From Gammaproteobacteria bacterium (lineage in GTDB: Bacteria > Pseudomonadota > Gammaproteobacteria > Pseudomonadales > Pseudohongiellaceae), in NCBI GenBank assembly GCA_041395725.1, contig JAWKZW010000001.1, positions 2,542,001 through 2,606,000 of the forward strand: DNA of 64,000 bases, in the 5' to 3' direction. The translations under genes were made by a program, and so were the position numbers. How positions within the stretch are numbered: position 1 is the first letter of the stretch; each line of letters starts with the position of its first letter. The notes under the pieces are model-generated. The model was not told the DNA's origin and did not search any database. It saw only the letters and a program-made list of their open reading frames with translations. Shown piece by piece: positions 1 through 8,012 of this stretch.

Positions 1-2
1 AG

Positions 3-287
3 GAGTCGGACAAGGAAATAGCAAAAGCACTGGATCAGCTTGAAGGAATTATCTCTAGACCCGTTACACTATTTGCCTATCCCTATGGCAACAAAAATGA
101 AAAGATTAGAGACGAACTGGAATCCCGAGGCATGGCTGGGATTTTCACCTGCGATAAATATATTCATCGGCGTGGCCAATCCGGGCGAGAAATACCACGA
201 TTTACCCTCCAAAAGCCCTGGTTTTTTGCTTGTGCATATAGTTTTCACAAGGTGCTGGTGCAAACCTTGTCTGCTGGAAAAAAATAA
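3..287 (+). CDS. Polysaccharide deacetylase, C-terminal part (cut by window edge)
   Basis: An open frame enters from the left edge and ends at TAA 285-287, giving the last 94 residues of a protein. It contains FAYPYG, the conserved motif near the end of NodB-type carbohydrate esterase domains (family 4), followed by a short tail with ESRGMAGIFTC and REIPRF. These enzymes remove N- or O-acetyl groups from polysaccharides, usually in or outside the cell envelope. The N-terminus and any signal peptide are outside the window. The glycosyltransferase at 653-1690, on the opposite strand, suggests that this edge touches a surface-polysaccharide region. Confidence 0.7.
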   Translation, partial: ESDKEIAKALDQLEGIISRPVTLFAYPYGNKNEKIRDELESRGMAGIFTCDKYIHRRGQSGREIPRFTLQKPWFFACAYSFHKVLVQTLSAGKK

Positions 288-652
288 TCAGGACAATCAA
301 CCATGAATTCGGCTTCAAGCGGGCCAGTTTGGCCCTACAGGAATCGACTGTAATCGACCTTAAAGCTCTACCCTCTGAAGGGAACTGCTGTCTCCGGCAA
401 TGCATTAAGTCGTGGGATTTTGACCTGCAAGCCACAATGACTCGCAATGCCATCTCTTATCAGCTTGATTCGACACCGGGGCATAAAGCATTAGTATAAG
501 TAACCGAGAGACCGAGCTTTGATGTGGGCCAAACCAGGTGGGCTTTGGTAGAAGTGAAGGTTTGAGGTAGGGCGTATTATTGCCTGGCGGTGTCAATACC
601 CAGAAGAACACTAATTACGAATCCCAGCATCAGTCTCTGCAATAGCCTCGAG
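288..652. other. Intergenic, nothing recognised
   Basis: This 365-base gap separates the deacetylase from the convergent glycosyltransferase. Only short frames without good ribosome-binding sites are present. I see no terminator with a clear T-tract, no tRNA and no repeat shared with the rest of the window. Confidence 0.5.
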
Positions 653-1690
653 CTAAATCACAGTCAGCTTAATCTCATCAAGATACAAATTATACTGCCT
701 TTGATAATCTTTCACGAAAAACCACTCGTAAAGTCCGACGATATACCCCGCCAGCGTACCCAAATCCCGGGCTAGTACAATGGCCGTGGCCATAAAGGCA
801 TAGCGAAGTTTTTTGAGTCCACCATCTACTCTAACAACCTTCCGTAAACCCGTTCTCCAGACGTAGAAGGCGAACAGGGAAACGATTGCGGTTGACTTGA
901 GCAGCGGTGCGATAGGCATCCACAACAGGCCGATCAATACGAGGAGAAAAATCGCAAATTTTACATAATGCGGCCTCAAATGCCCCGTCCGCGCATGACC
1001 ACGGCTATAGGTGAACAGCTGCTTGAAGAAATCCGGGATATTGGAGCGCATATGGTGATATTGGCGGGCTTCAACAGCAACGTCAAAAGCTGGATCGAAC
1101 GCCTTGAGCTTACGTCCAAATAGATTATCCTCGGAAGCGCGCAGCCAATCGGGCATGCCTTTCAATTTCAGCCACATCGCGCGCGTTATCGAAAAACTCA
1201 ACGCGCCTGGGGTTACGTCTTTCGGCACCTCCTGTAACAATTGAGCAATCGGTAACCTGTCCACCAAGGCTTCCAGGTGGTAGTGTATGCAGGCTACGCA
1301 ATGTTCGAAATCGCTGCGCACACGCGGCAAAAATATGCCACATACATAATCAATATTGCCGTCCCGCTCATAGGCTGCCATCATGTGTTCAACCCAGCAC
1401 GGGTCCACTACATTCCCAAAGTCCAACAAGAGCACTACATCACACTGCGTTTGCGAAACGGCAACATTGCGCCCTGCACCGGCATATACTTTTGGATTGC
1501 CAATCACTTTAACGGACACTCCACGATCAGCATATCGTTCAACCAGCGCGACCGTCTCATCACTCGAGCCCCCGTCTGCCACGATAATCTCATCAGGCAG
1601 GCGTGTTGAGGCAAACACAGAATCAAGGGTCTCAACAACTGAGTCTGCCTCGTTCAGCGCTGGCATGATAAGCGCAGCAGTTTTACGCAT
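653..1690 (-). CDS. Family 2 glycosyltransferase with C-terminal membrane segments
   Basis: 345 residues. The N-terminus has the GT-A fold signature of GT2 enzymes: MPALNEADSV at residues 9-18, then DEIIVADGGSSDET near 32-45, and LLLDFGNVVDP around 88-98 in the place of the metal-binding DXD region. Residues from about 240 to 330 contain two or three hydrophobic segments that would anchor the protein in the inner membrane. Such proteins transfer a sugar from a nucleotide- or lipid-linked donor to a glycan or lipid. The deacetylase at the left edge supports an exopolysaccharide role, but donor and acceptor cannot be inferred. The start ATG overlaps the end of a possible 50-codon frame upstream. 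Confidence 0.8.
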   Translation of the reverse strand: MRKTAALIMPALNEADSVVETLDSVFASTRLPDEIIVADGGSSDETVALVERYADRGVSVKVIGNPKVYAGAGRNVAVSQTQCDVVLLLDFGNVVDPCWVEHMMAAYERDGNIDYVCGIFLPRVRSDFEHCVACIHYHLEALVDRLPIAQLLQEVPKDVTPGALSFSITRAMWLKLKGMPDWLRASEDNLFGRKLKAFDPAFDVAVEARQYHHMRSNIPDFFKQLFTYSRGHARTGHLRPHYVKFAIFLLVLIGLLWMPIAPLLKSTAIVSLFAFYVWRTGLRKVVRVDGGLKKLRYAFMATAIVLARDLGTLAGYIVGLYEWFFVKDYQRQYNLYLDEIKLTVI

Positions 1691-1835
1691 AACGGTAAAC
1701 CTCAGCCATTTCCGGCGCTCGCCTTGTTCGTTTTTTGCTGGTCACCAGTGTATCTTCAGCAATTTCACTTACCATGTCGATAACTGCAAATTCGTACATA
1801 TTCGGCCCTGCCGACCGAAAATGACAGTAAATCAT
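1683..1835 (-). CDS. Possible 50-aa protein overlapping the glycosyltransferase start
   Basis: A short frame starts at ATG 1833-1835 and ends with TAA at 1683-1685, overlapping the glycosyltransferase start by 8 bases. That overlap is typical of translationally coupled genes. An internal ATG twelve codons in gives a 38-residue version beginning MYEFAVIDMV and ending in a basic stretch (SKKRTRRAPEMAEVYRYA). I recognise no family. It could be a real leader gene, the remnant of a longer upstream gene, or chance; no convincing ribosome-binding site supports either start. Confidence 0.25.
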   Translation of the reverse strand: MIYCHFRSAGPNMYEFAVIDMVSEIAEDTLVTSKKRTRRAPEMAEVYRYA

Positions 1836-2299
1836 CGGACGCCGGTTTTGGCACAACTCTTATCGTGGTTTGCGTTCGACACACCACAGGTTTTTGACGC
1901 CCATGTTGGATGGCATCATAGTAAAATCCCCAAAAGCATGTATATATTTTACTTCATCACAGTGCAATTGAACCAGAATACTTTGTTCAGACGGAATTTT
2001 GCCTTGTCGGCTTCAGTAACTGATCGATTTTATCGGAAATCCCGAACTATTCGGTGATCTTTGTCTGGTTTGTAGCTCTACGCTTGACCGGTATGAATCG
2101 AGAAGCGAAGATTTTATCCTGACTGAATAAATCTGTCATGCTCCGTACCTCAAGTGAAAACGAGGTCTTGCTACAGCGAGAAAGCAGCCGTTGTCACGTG
2201 CTTGAGGCGCGGCTGGGTTAAACGCTGATTACAGGTCAATTTCCACTGTAAATCACGAGCGATAAAATACAGGTTAGTTTAGTTATAACTGTTTCTTTT
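1836..2299. other. Intergenic, nothing recognised
   Basis: These 464 bases lie between the glycosyltransferase unit and the stop of the acyl-CoA ligase. No frame of credible length or start is visible on either strand, and there is no obvious hairpin or repeat. Confidence 0.45.
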
Positions 2300-3940
2300 T
2301 TAACTGAACTGATAGTCCTTATAGGTTTCTCGTAGCGCAAGTTTGTTGATCTTACCGGTAGCTGTATGGGGTAGCTCATCGATAAACTCGACGCCATCGG
2401 GCATGGCCATCCTGTGCAGCTTGTCCTTAAGGAAGTCCAGCACCTGCTCCTGTGACAAAGTTCTGCCTGCGCGTAGAACGACGATCAATAAAGGTCTTTC
2501 CGTCCACTTGGGGTGATACCGGCCGATAACCGCCGCTTCAGCTATATCAGGGTGGTTGACTGCCGCATTCTCGATCTCGATGGAGCTGACCCACTCGCCA
2601 CCGGTTTTGATCACGTCCTTGGTGCGATCGGTGATCTTCAAGTAACCTTCAGGTGTTATAGCGGCCACGTCGCCGGTCTGAAACCAGCCCTTTTCATCAA
2701 CCGGGCAGTCAGCATCACCCGGCACATCGGATAATCCGTAGTAGCCCCTGGTGACCCAGGGCCCTCTGACCTTTAATGCGCCGGACGCTACACCATCCCA
2801 GGGCAGTTCTTCATTATTCTCATCGACAATACACATTTCGATGCCGAATACGCCACGTCCCTGCAGTACCTGCAGGTCGACCAGTTCTTCCGGGGTAATG
2901 TCTTCCATGCCTTTCTTCAGGGCAAACACCGTGCCGAGCGGGCTTGTCTCTGTCATGCCCCAGCCTTGTGAGACCGTGCAGTTGTGTTCGTTTCTGAAGC
3001 GCTCAATGATTACCCTGGGGCAGGCGGCACCACCGACATTGACTCGTTCGAGGGAGGGGATGGTTTTCTGGTTCGCTGAGAGATAATCCAGCAGTGCCAG
3101 CCAGATTGTCGGTACACCCGACGAGACCGTAACCTGTTCAGAATTCATCAGATCGCACAAGGTTTCGCCGTCGGCCATTTTCGGCCCCGGCAACACCAGC
3201 TTCGTACCGACCATGAGTGCGGCGTAGGGCGCGCCCCAGGCATTGACATGAAACATCGGCACAACCGGCAGACTGGTCTGAAGATTCGAGGCACCGGTGA
3301 CATCCGGCAAAGCGCCGGCCAGGGCGTGGAGAAGGGTAGAGCGATGGCTGTACACGACGCCCTTGGGGTTGCCCGTGGTGCCCGAGGTGTAGCACATGCC
3401 GCTGGCTGTGTTTTCGTCGAACTCCGGCCAGACGTAGTCATCGGACTGTGCCTCAAGCAGCTCCTCATAGCACAACACGTTGTCAAAGCTGGACTCGGGC
3501 ATGTGTGCCCGGTCGGTGAGTACCACAATGGTTTCCAGTTTCGGCAGGTGCGCCTTCAGCGCTTCCAGCAAAGGCATGACCAGGACATCGACAAACATGA
3601 CCTTGTCTTCGGCGTGATTGATGATGAAGGCCACTTGTTCGGGAAACAGGCGTGGATTGATTGTATGGCAGACCATGCCGGTACCCGACACAGCGTAATA
3701 AAGCTCCATATGGCGGTAATCATTCCAGGCCAGCGTGCCGATCCGATCCCCGAACCTGGCGCCTAATGATTCCAGCGCATTCGCAAGTTGCCGGCAGCGC
3801 CGGGCAAAAGTCCTGTAGTTCTGCCGGTGCCGGGGGTTATCGACCGTGACAGAGACCATTTCCACTTCCGGGAAGTTCTTTTCCGCATGTCTCAGAATCG
3901 ATGAAATCATCAGCGGCGTGTTCATCATCAATGCTTGCAT
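2300..3940 (-). CDS. Fatty-acyl-CoA ligase (AMP-forming, AlkK/DmdB-like)
   Basis: 546 residues of the ANL adenylate-forming superfamily. The P-loop motif YTSGTTGNPKG lies at residues 184-194, the A5 motif GWGMTETSPLG near 325-335, TGDVAAITPEGY and the hinge ITDRTKDVIK near 425-450, and the C-terminal catalytic lysine in TATGKINK near residue 532. The enzyme activates a carboxylic acid to its acyl-adenylate and then its CoA thioester in the cytoplasm. Overall layout resembles medium-chain ligases of the AlkK type and the related methylthiopropionyl-CoA ligases; substrate length is not decidable. GGAAG four bases before the ATG supports the start. It lies 255 bases downstream of the LplT-PlsC fusion gene, so co-transcription is uncertain. 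Confidence 0.88.
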   Translation of the reverse strand: MQALMMNTPLMISSILRHAEKNFPEVEMVSVTVDNPRHRQNYRTFARRCRQLANALESLGARFGDRIGTLAWNDYRHMELYYAVSGTGMVCHTINPRLFPEQVAFIINHAEDKVMFVDVLVMPLLEALKAHLPKLETIVVLTDRAHMPESSFDNVLCYEELLEAQSDDYVWPEFDENTASGMCYTSGTTGNPKGVVYSHRSTLLHALAGALPDVTGASNLQTSLPVVPMFHVNAWGAPYAALMVGTKLVLPGPKMADGETLCDLMNSEQVTVSSGVPTIWLALLDYLSANQKTIPSLERVNVGGAACPRVIIERFRNEHNCTVSQGWGMTETSPLGTVFALKKGMEDITPEELVDLQVLQGRGVFGIEMCIVDENNEELPWDGVASGALKVRGPWVTRGYYGLSDVPGDADCPVDEKGWFQTGDVAAITPEGYLKITDRTKDVIKTGGEWVSSIEIENAAVNHPDIAEAAVIGRYHPKWTERPLLIVVLRAGRTLSQEQVLDFLKDKLHRMAMPDGVEFIDELPHTATGKINKLALRETYKDYQFS

Positions 3941-4195
3941 ATTTCTTCCTTTTCAACTCAGGCCTGCTTGTTGGTGATCCGATTCAGTAAGCCGACTGAA
4001 TCCGTGCAAAGAGCCTATCTGGATTGCCTGTACGGGTTGTTTGTTTGCCAGCTTATCGTGAAATGGGGCCTGGGTAAAAGTCAAGCAGCCTGCTGTTGGT
4101 TTTCTTGTCTGCTGCCGCCTCTTCGTACTGACCCGAGTTTCCAGCGTTGTCGTTCGCGGTTATCCGGCCGAGGCCATTAAGTTAACCCGCACGCC

Positions 4196-6079
4196 TTATT
4201 GCTCCGGGCCACGAAGCTCTCTGACAATGGTCTCCAGTTCCCCTGCTGTCACCTTGTTGCCGGCCAGGGCAGGCCCGGCCACCAGTTCGATACTGCCGCG
4301 GAAGTTACCGGGTAGCCCACTCAAGGCTTTACCGCGGCGACGGCTGAACCAGGAGCGCCACAGGCCTTTAAGGGCAAGGGGCACCACAGGTACCGGCCGC
4401 CGGGCCACTATGCGTTCTATACCCTTGCGGAAGCGATCGACTTCACCGTCAGCTGTCAGCTTGCCTTCCGGGAACAGGCAGACAATATGGCCTTTCTCCA
4501 GGGCAGTGTCGATTTCATCAAAAGCTCTGCACATCATTTCCCGGTTTTCATTCGCCGGTGCTATCGGGATTGCGTTGGCCAGGCGGAACAGCCAGCCCAG
4601 CAGTGGTGCGTTGAATATCCGGTAGTACATGACGAACCGGACAGTGCGTTTGCAGCATCCGGCGATTACCAGGGCGTCCACGAAACTTACATGGTTGGCT
4701 ACCAGCACACAGGGGCCGTCATGGGGAATGTTCTGCAGGTTCCGGCAGCGCACGCGGTACATGAAGTGGATTGACAGCCAGATGATCAGGCGGAAGATGA
4801 ATTCAGGAACACGACGGAAGATATAAAGGGCTATGGCGATATTGATCAGGCCGGTGATCAGAAACAGTTGTGGCACGGAAAAACCGGCACTGATCAGCAC
4901 AATGGCATACAGCCCGGACAACACCATGAACAGCGCATTCAGAATATTGTTGCCGGAAATAACCCGCGACAGGTGGCTGCGCTCGGTTCGGTTCTGTACC
5001 ATGGCGTAGAGAGGAACGGTAAAGATTCCCCCGCTGATTCCAATCAGCACGATGTCGGCGAGAATGCGGATATTGTGCCAGTCGGTCAGGAATTCACCGG
5101 CGCTGAGGCTGGGAGACAGTGAGTCGCCCGGATTGCCCAGATAAAGGTGAACGGTGAACAGGCTGAGGCCGAAGGCGCCAATTGGCACGATGCCCGGCTC
5201 GACCCTGCCATTGGACAGCTTCTCACAGGCGATTGAGCCAGTGCCAATCCCTACGGAAAACGCCGCCAGAATCAGGGTGGTTACCGATTCTGTGCCGCCC
5301 AGGGTAAACTGTGTGTAGTTGGGAATCTGGGCCAGGAAGACCGAACCATAGAACCAGAACCAGGCGATCCCGAGGATCGATTCGGTCACCGCCTTGTCGG
5401 TGCGGATGTATCTGAAGGTGCGGATAGTCTGGCTTATGGGGTTCCAGTTTATCTGCAGATCCGGTGCCACTGCCGGTGTTTCGGGGATCTGGCGGCTGGC
5501 CAGGTACCCGGCGACTGCGACCGACAGCACGGTTACAGATAGCCACACTACGCTATGTTGCGGCAGGGAAACCAGTATGCCGCCCAGCAGGGTGCCGAGC
5601 AGGATGGACAGGAAGGTGCCCATCTCCACCAGGCCGTTGCCGCCGGTCAGTTCTTCACGTTTAAGATGTTGAGGCAGAATGCCGTGTTTGATCGGCCCGA
5701 ATGCCGCTGATTGCAGGCCCAGCAGAAACAGCACTGTGATCATGAAAGCGAGGTTGTTTGACAGCAGCGAGACCGCCGCCAGCAGCATGATCAGAATCTC
5801 GATAAACTTGATAGTGCGGATGCTTCGGGATTTCTCGAATTTATCGGCGAACTGGCCGAAAGTGGATGAGAAAAGAAAGAATGGCAGGATAAAAAGGATC
5901 GCCGCCAGGTTGACCAGGATTCCGGTGTTGAAACCCAGTTCCCGGGCGCTGCGAAACGCGATCAGGATCAACAGGGCATTCTTGAAAATATTGTCATTGA
6001 AGGCGCCCAGGGCCTGGGTCAGGAAGAACGGTAGAAAGCGCCTCTGTCCCAGCAATTTGAACTGATTGTTCCCGCTCAT
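4196..6079 (-). CDS. Lysophospholipid flippase-acyltransferase fusion (LplT-PlsC)
   Basis: 627 residues in two parts. Residues 1 to about 425 are a 12-segment MFS transporter of the LplT type (FLTQALGAFNDNIFKNAL at 19-36). Residues about 430-627 are a PlsC-type acyltransferase with the HX4D motif NHVSFVD at 462-468 and the FPEGKLT motif near 536-542. The protein would flip lysophospholipids across the inner membrane and re-acylate them on the cytoplasmic face. In many bacteria this fusion also carries an acyl-ACP synthetase (Aas) domain, which is missing here; the nearby acyl-CoA ligase is a different subfamily. GAGG before the ATG and an 18-base gap from the HTH gene place it in the rhombosortase operon. 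Confidence 0.88.
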   Translation of the reverse strand: MSGNNQFKLLGQRRFLPFFLTQALGAFNDNIFKNALLILIAFRSARELGFNTGILVNLAAILFILPFFLFSSTFGQFADKFEKSRSIRTIKFIEILIMLLAAVSLLSNNLAFMITVLFLLGLQSAAFGPIKHGILPQHLKREELTGGNGLVEMGTFLSILLGTLLGGILVSLPQHSVVWLSVTVLSVAVAGYLASRQIPETPAVAPDLQINWNPISQTIRTFRYIRTDKAVTESILGIAWFWFYGSVFLAQIPNYTQFTLGGTESVTTLILAAFSVGIGTGSIACEKLSNGRVEPGIVPIGAFGLSLFTVHLYLGNPGDSLSPSLSAGEFLTDWHNIRILADIVLIGISGGIFTVPLYAMVQNRTERSHLSRVISGNNILNALFMVLSGLYAIVLISAGFSVPQLFLITGLINIAIALYIFRRVPEFIFRLIIWLSIHFMYRVRCRNLQNIPHDGPCVLVANHVSFVDALVIAGCCKRTVRFVMYYRIFNAPLLGWLFRLANAIPIAPANENREMMCRAFDEIDTALEKGHIVCLFPEGKLTADGEVDRFRKGIERIVARRPVPVVPLALKGLWRSWFSRRRGKALSGLPGNFRGSIELVAGPALAGNKVTAGELETIVRELRGPEQ

Positions 6080-6097
6080 CGGAGAATCCTCGGTGGT

Positions 6098-6841
6098 CTA
6101 GCCGCAAACCGGGCGACGCAGGGCAGTGAAAACCCGGGTTTCCCAGGGCCGGGTAGCGAGCAGGGTGCTGATGCCACGTTTCTGCCGCAGGGGCAGTTTC
6201 TCATCTTCCAGATGCAGCTCGTTTATCTCGTTGCTGAGCTTGTCCAGTTTGCGCACCAGCGCGGCGATGGACCCCTGGGACAGCATGGAGCTGATGAATA
6301 CCCTTTTTTCATCGGCGCGGTTGAAAGACGCGTTGAGAAAATCACCCTGCAGCTGTTTCTCGAAATATTTCTGAATCGGACCACCCGGAATCCAGCGGAA
6401 TTTCCTGGACACTAGTAGCCTGTAGCGGTTACCGGGGAGCATCTCGAGTAATTTCATGCGGTCGAGAAGCGCCATGTAATGGATGCCTTCGGACTCCGAA
6501 ATAGTATAGGTGGCGATAATTTCGTCAAGTGCCCAGCGGTTGAGCAGGGCATGCGCCGTGCAAAGCAGTTTCTCATCCGCCACCAGCTGGCGCTCCTGGT
6601 CCGTGGTAAGTTCGTCAAGCCGCATAGTGTCCTTCTCCATGGCGGCCACCAGATCGGCCAGTTCGAGGCCCAGAAACTGGAGTACCTGCTCAAGACGGTG
6701 CAGCGAAAAGTTCTTCTCTGCGAACAGGCGTTTCACACTGGCGTGCGAGAGCTCCAGGACATCGGTCAGATCGGCATAGGTTTTACCCTGGCTGCGCAGT
6801 TCCCGTTTAAGTGCTTCGATCAGGCGATTGCTTTCACTCAT
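6098..6841 (-). CDS. XRE-type helix-turn-helix regulator
   Basis: 247 residues from the chosen ATG. Residues 1-70 form a Cro/C1-like HTH (LIEALKRELRSQGKTYADL, then LSHASVKRLFAEKNFSLHRL). The remaining 170 residues have no recognised domain and probably sense a signal or dimerise. GGAG eight bases before ATG 6841 decides this start over a TTG two codons upstream. The gene overlaps the rhombosortase stop by 8 bases (the start lies inside the last codons of rrtA), so the two are translationally coupled. It probably controls this operon or envelope lipid functions, but no operator is visible. Confidence 0.8.
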   Translation of the reverse strand: MSESNRLIEALKRELRSQGKTYADLTDVLELSHASVKRLFAEKNFSLHRLEQVLQFLGLELADLVAAMEKDTMRLDELTTDQERQLVADEKLLCTAHALLNRWALDEIIATYTISESEGIHYMALLDRMKLLEMLPGNRYRLLVSRKFRWIPGGPIQKYFEKQLQGDFLNASFNRADEKRVFISSMLSQGSIAALVRKLDKLSNEINELHLEDEKLPLRQKRGISTLLATRPWETRVFTALRRPVCG

Positions 6842-7523
6842 AATCAAGTCTCCGGGTCGATAGGGGTGGAGTCCGGTGGGGGATCGCCACGTTGCCTTCA
6901 GGTGCCGTGCCAGCTTTTGGCGGTTCCGCTACGACTATCTCTCGCTTACTGCCCGGTGCCACAATCCGGCCCACCATTACAGCCAGGATGATCGCAATCA
7001 GGTGGGCCTGCCACGCCACGGCCGGCCCGTCACCTGCGGCCAGACCGGGAACAACGCTCAGACCCTGCCACCACTGCAGGGCACACAGGCCGACCGGCAA
7101 TGCGACGAACAGAACGCGCAGTCTGCTCCGCCCTTTGCCGGATGCCCGGGCCAGGAGCGGATTCCTGTCATGCAGGGCCAGCCAGGCGAGTAACCCGTAA
7201 TTTATGGCCGAGAGGCCTCCGTATTGAATCATGGCCGGGACCAGCAGGTAGAGGCCAAGGCCCGTACCGCTCATCAACAGCGCCAGTAACCGGTGCAGGG
7301 TTTCCGTCCCAGCCAGTTTTCTGATCTGTCCGGCCAACAGATAAAAAGCGAGGCCATTGAGCAGCAGGTGAGGCATTGAGAAGTGAACCAGATGTCCGGT
7401 CAGCAGGCGCCACCACTGACCAGCCTCGATCATCTCACGATTGAACCAGAACAGATCACTGGCGGGCTGGCCATTAAGGCCCAGGGCGACGAGAATAAAC
7501 AGAAAGGCTGTTACAGTCGGCAT
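6834..7523 (-). CDS. rrtA: Rhombosortase (rhomboid-family intramembrane serine protease)
   Basis: 229 residues from ATG 7523, chosen because AAGGAAGG sits about 8 bases upstream. It is a small polytopic rhomboid: GQWWRLLTGHLVHFSMPH near residues 35-52, followed by LLLNGLAFYLL. The catalytic serine motif is GLSAINYG, where canonical rhomboids have GXSG, and the likely catalytic histidine is in WQAHLIAI. The WWRLLTGHLVH pattern is typical of rhombosortases, which cleave proteins with C-terminal GlyGly-CTERM tails. A hydrophilic tail of about 45 residues follows the last membrane segment. The gene starts 13 bases after a microprotein that itself looks like a GlyGly-CTERM tail, and overlaps the HTH gene. 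Confidence 0.82.
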   Translation of the reverse strand: MPTVTAFLFILVALGLNGQPASDLFWFNREMIEAGQWWRLLTGHLVHFSMPHLLLNGLAFYLLAGQIRKLAGTETLHRLLALLMSGTGLGLYLLVPAMIQYGGLSAINYGLLAWLALHDRNPLLARASGKGRSRLRVLFVALPVGLCALQWWQGLSVVPGLAAGDGPAVAWQAHLIAIILAVMVGRIVAPGSKREIVVAEPPKAGTAPEGNVAIPHRTPPLSTRRLDYE

Positions 7524-7536
7524 GATAAGGCCTTCC

Positions 7537-7665
7537 TTAGACACGACGCCGTGCTGACACAAGACCGGCACCCAGGCTCAATGCCAGTACCGCGAAAAAA
7601 GCCAGGTCTACGCTGCCAGCGCCGACATAGCCAGGGCGGCGGCTGACTCGTCGTGTGAGTAACAT
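7537..7665 (-). CDS. 42-aa microprotein with free-standing GlyGly-CTERM-like tail
   Basis: The frame runs from ATG 7663-7665 to TAA 7537-7539 and is too short for most gene callers. It starts with MLLTRRVSRRPGYV, then the small-residue motif GAGSVDL, then about 18 hydrophobic residues, and ends ARRRV. That order (Gly/Ser-rich motif, one membrane helix, Arg cluster) is that of GlyGly-CTERM signals recognised by rhombosortase. AGGAG lies about 7 bases before the ATG. An in-frame TGA six codons upstream shows it is not the tail of a longer open frame. Its 3' end carries the Shine-Dalgarno of rrtA. There is no N-terminal signal peptide. It may be a rhombosortase partner, an inhibitor or decoy, or a decayed substrate remnant. 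Confidence 0.62.
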   Translation of the reverse strand: MLLTRRVSRRPGYVGAGSVDLAFFAVLALSLGAGLVSARRRV

Positions 7666-8012
7666 AGTGAAGCTCCTCGCTCAGGCAACCGGAGAGTCCG
7701 GATTGAGTGCGTTGCAGCTTAGGGATAACGACCACTGTATGAAACCAATCTCTTTCTTGTAGCGATAAATCACACCGAAAGTATCAAATAATGCTACTTA
7801 TTGGTATGCCTGCCGGAAGCGGCGGGCCGGCCCGGGTTGGTGCCCGGGGCCTCAATAGGCACCACGTCGATCATTAGAGGGGCAGGGTAAAAGGCGTGAG
7901 TGTGAGGGGTGACACGGAACATGTGCCGTTGGACGTGCGGTTGCTGCGTACAATCGGCCTGGCAGAATGGCCGAATGGCAACTCATCTCTTATAGTGGCA
8001 GGTAAGAATTCT
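7666..8012. other. Upstream region of the rhombosortase operon
   Basis: 347 bases between the K+ channel stop and the microprotein start. It should hold the promoter of the minus-strand operon, but I see only weak hexamers. A GC-rich run around 7810-7850 could form secondary structure. No coding remnant of a longer GlyGly-CTERM protein is evident in the frame of the microprotein. Confidence 0.4.
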
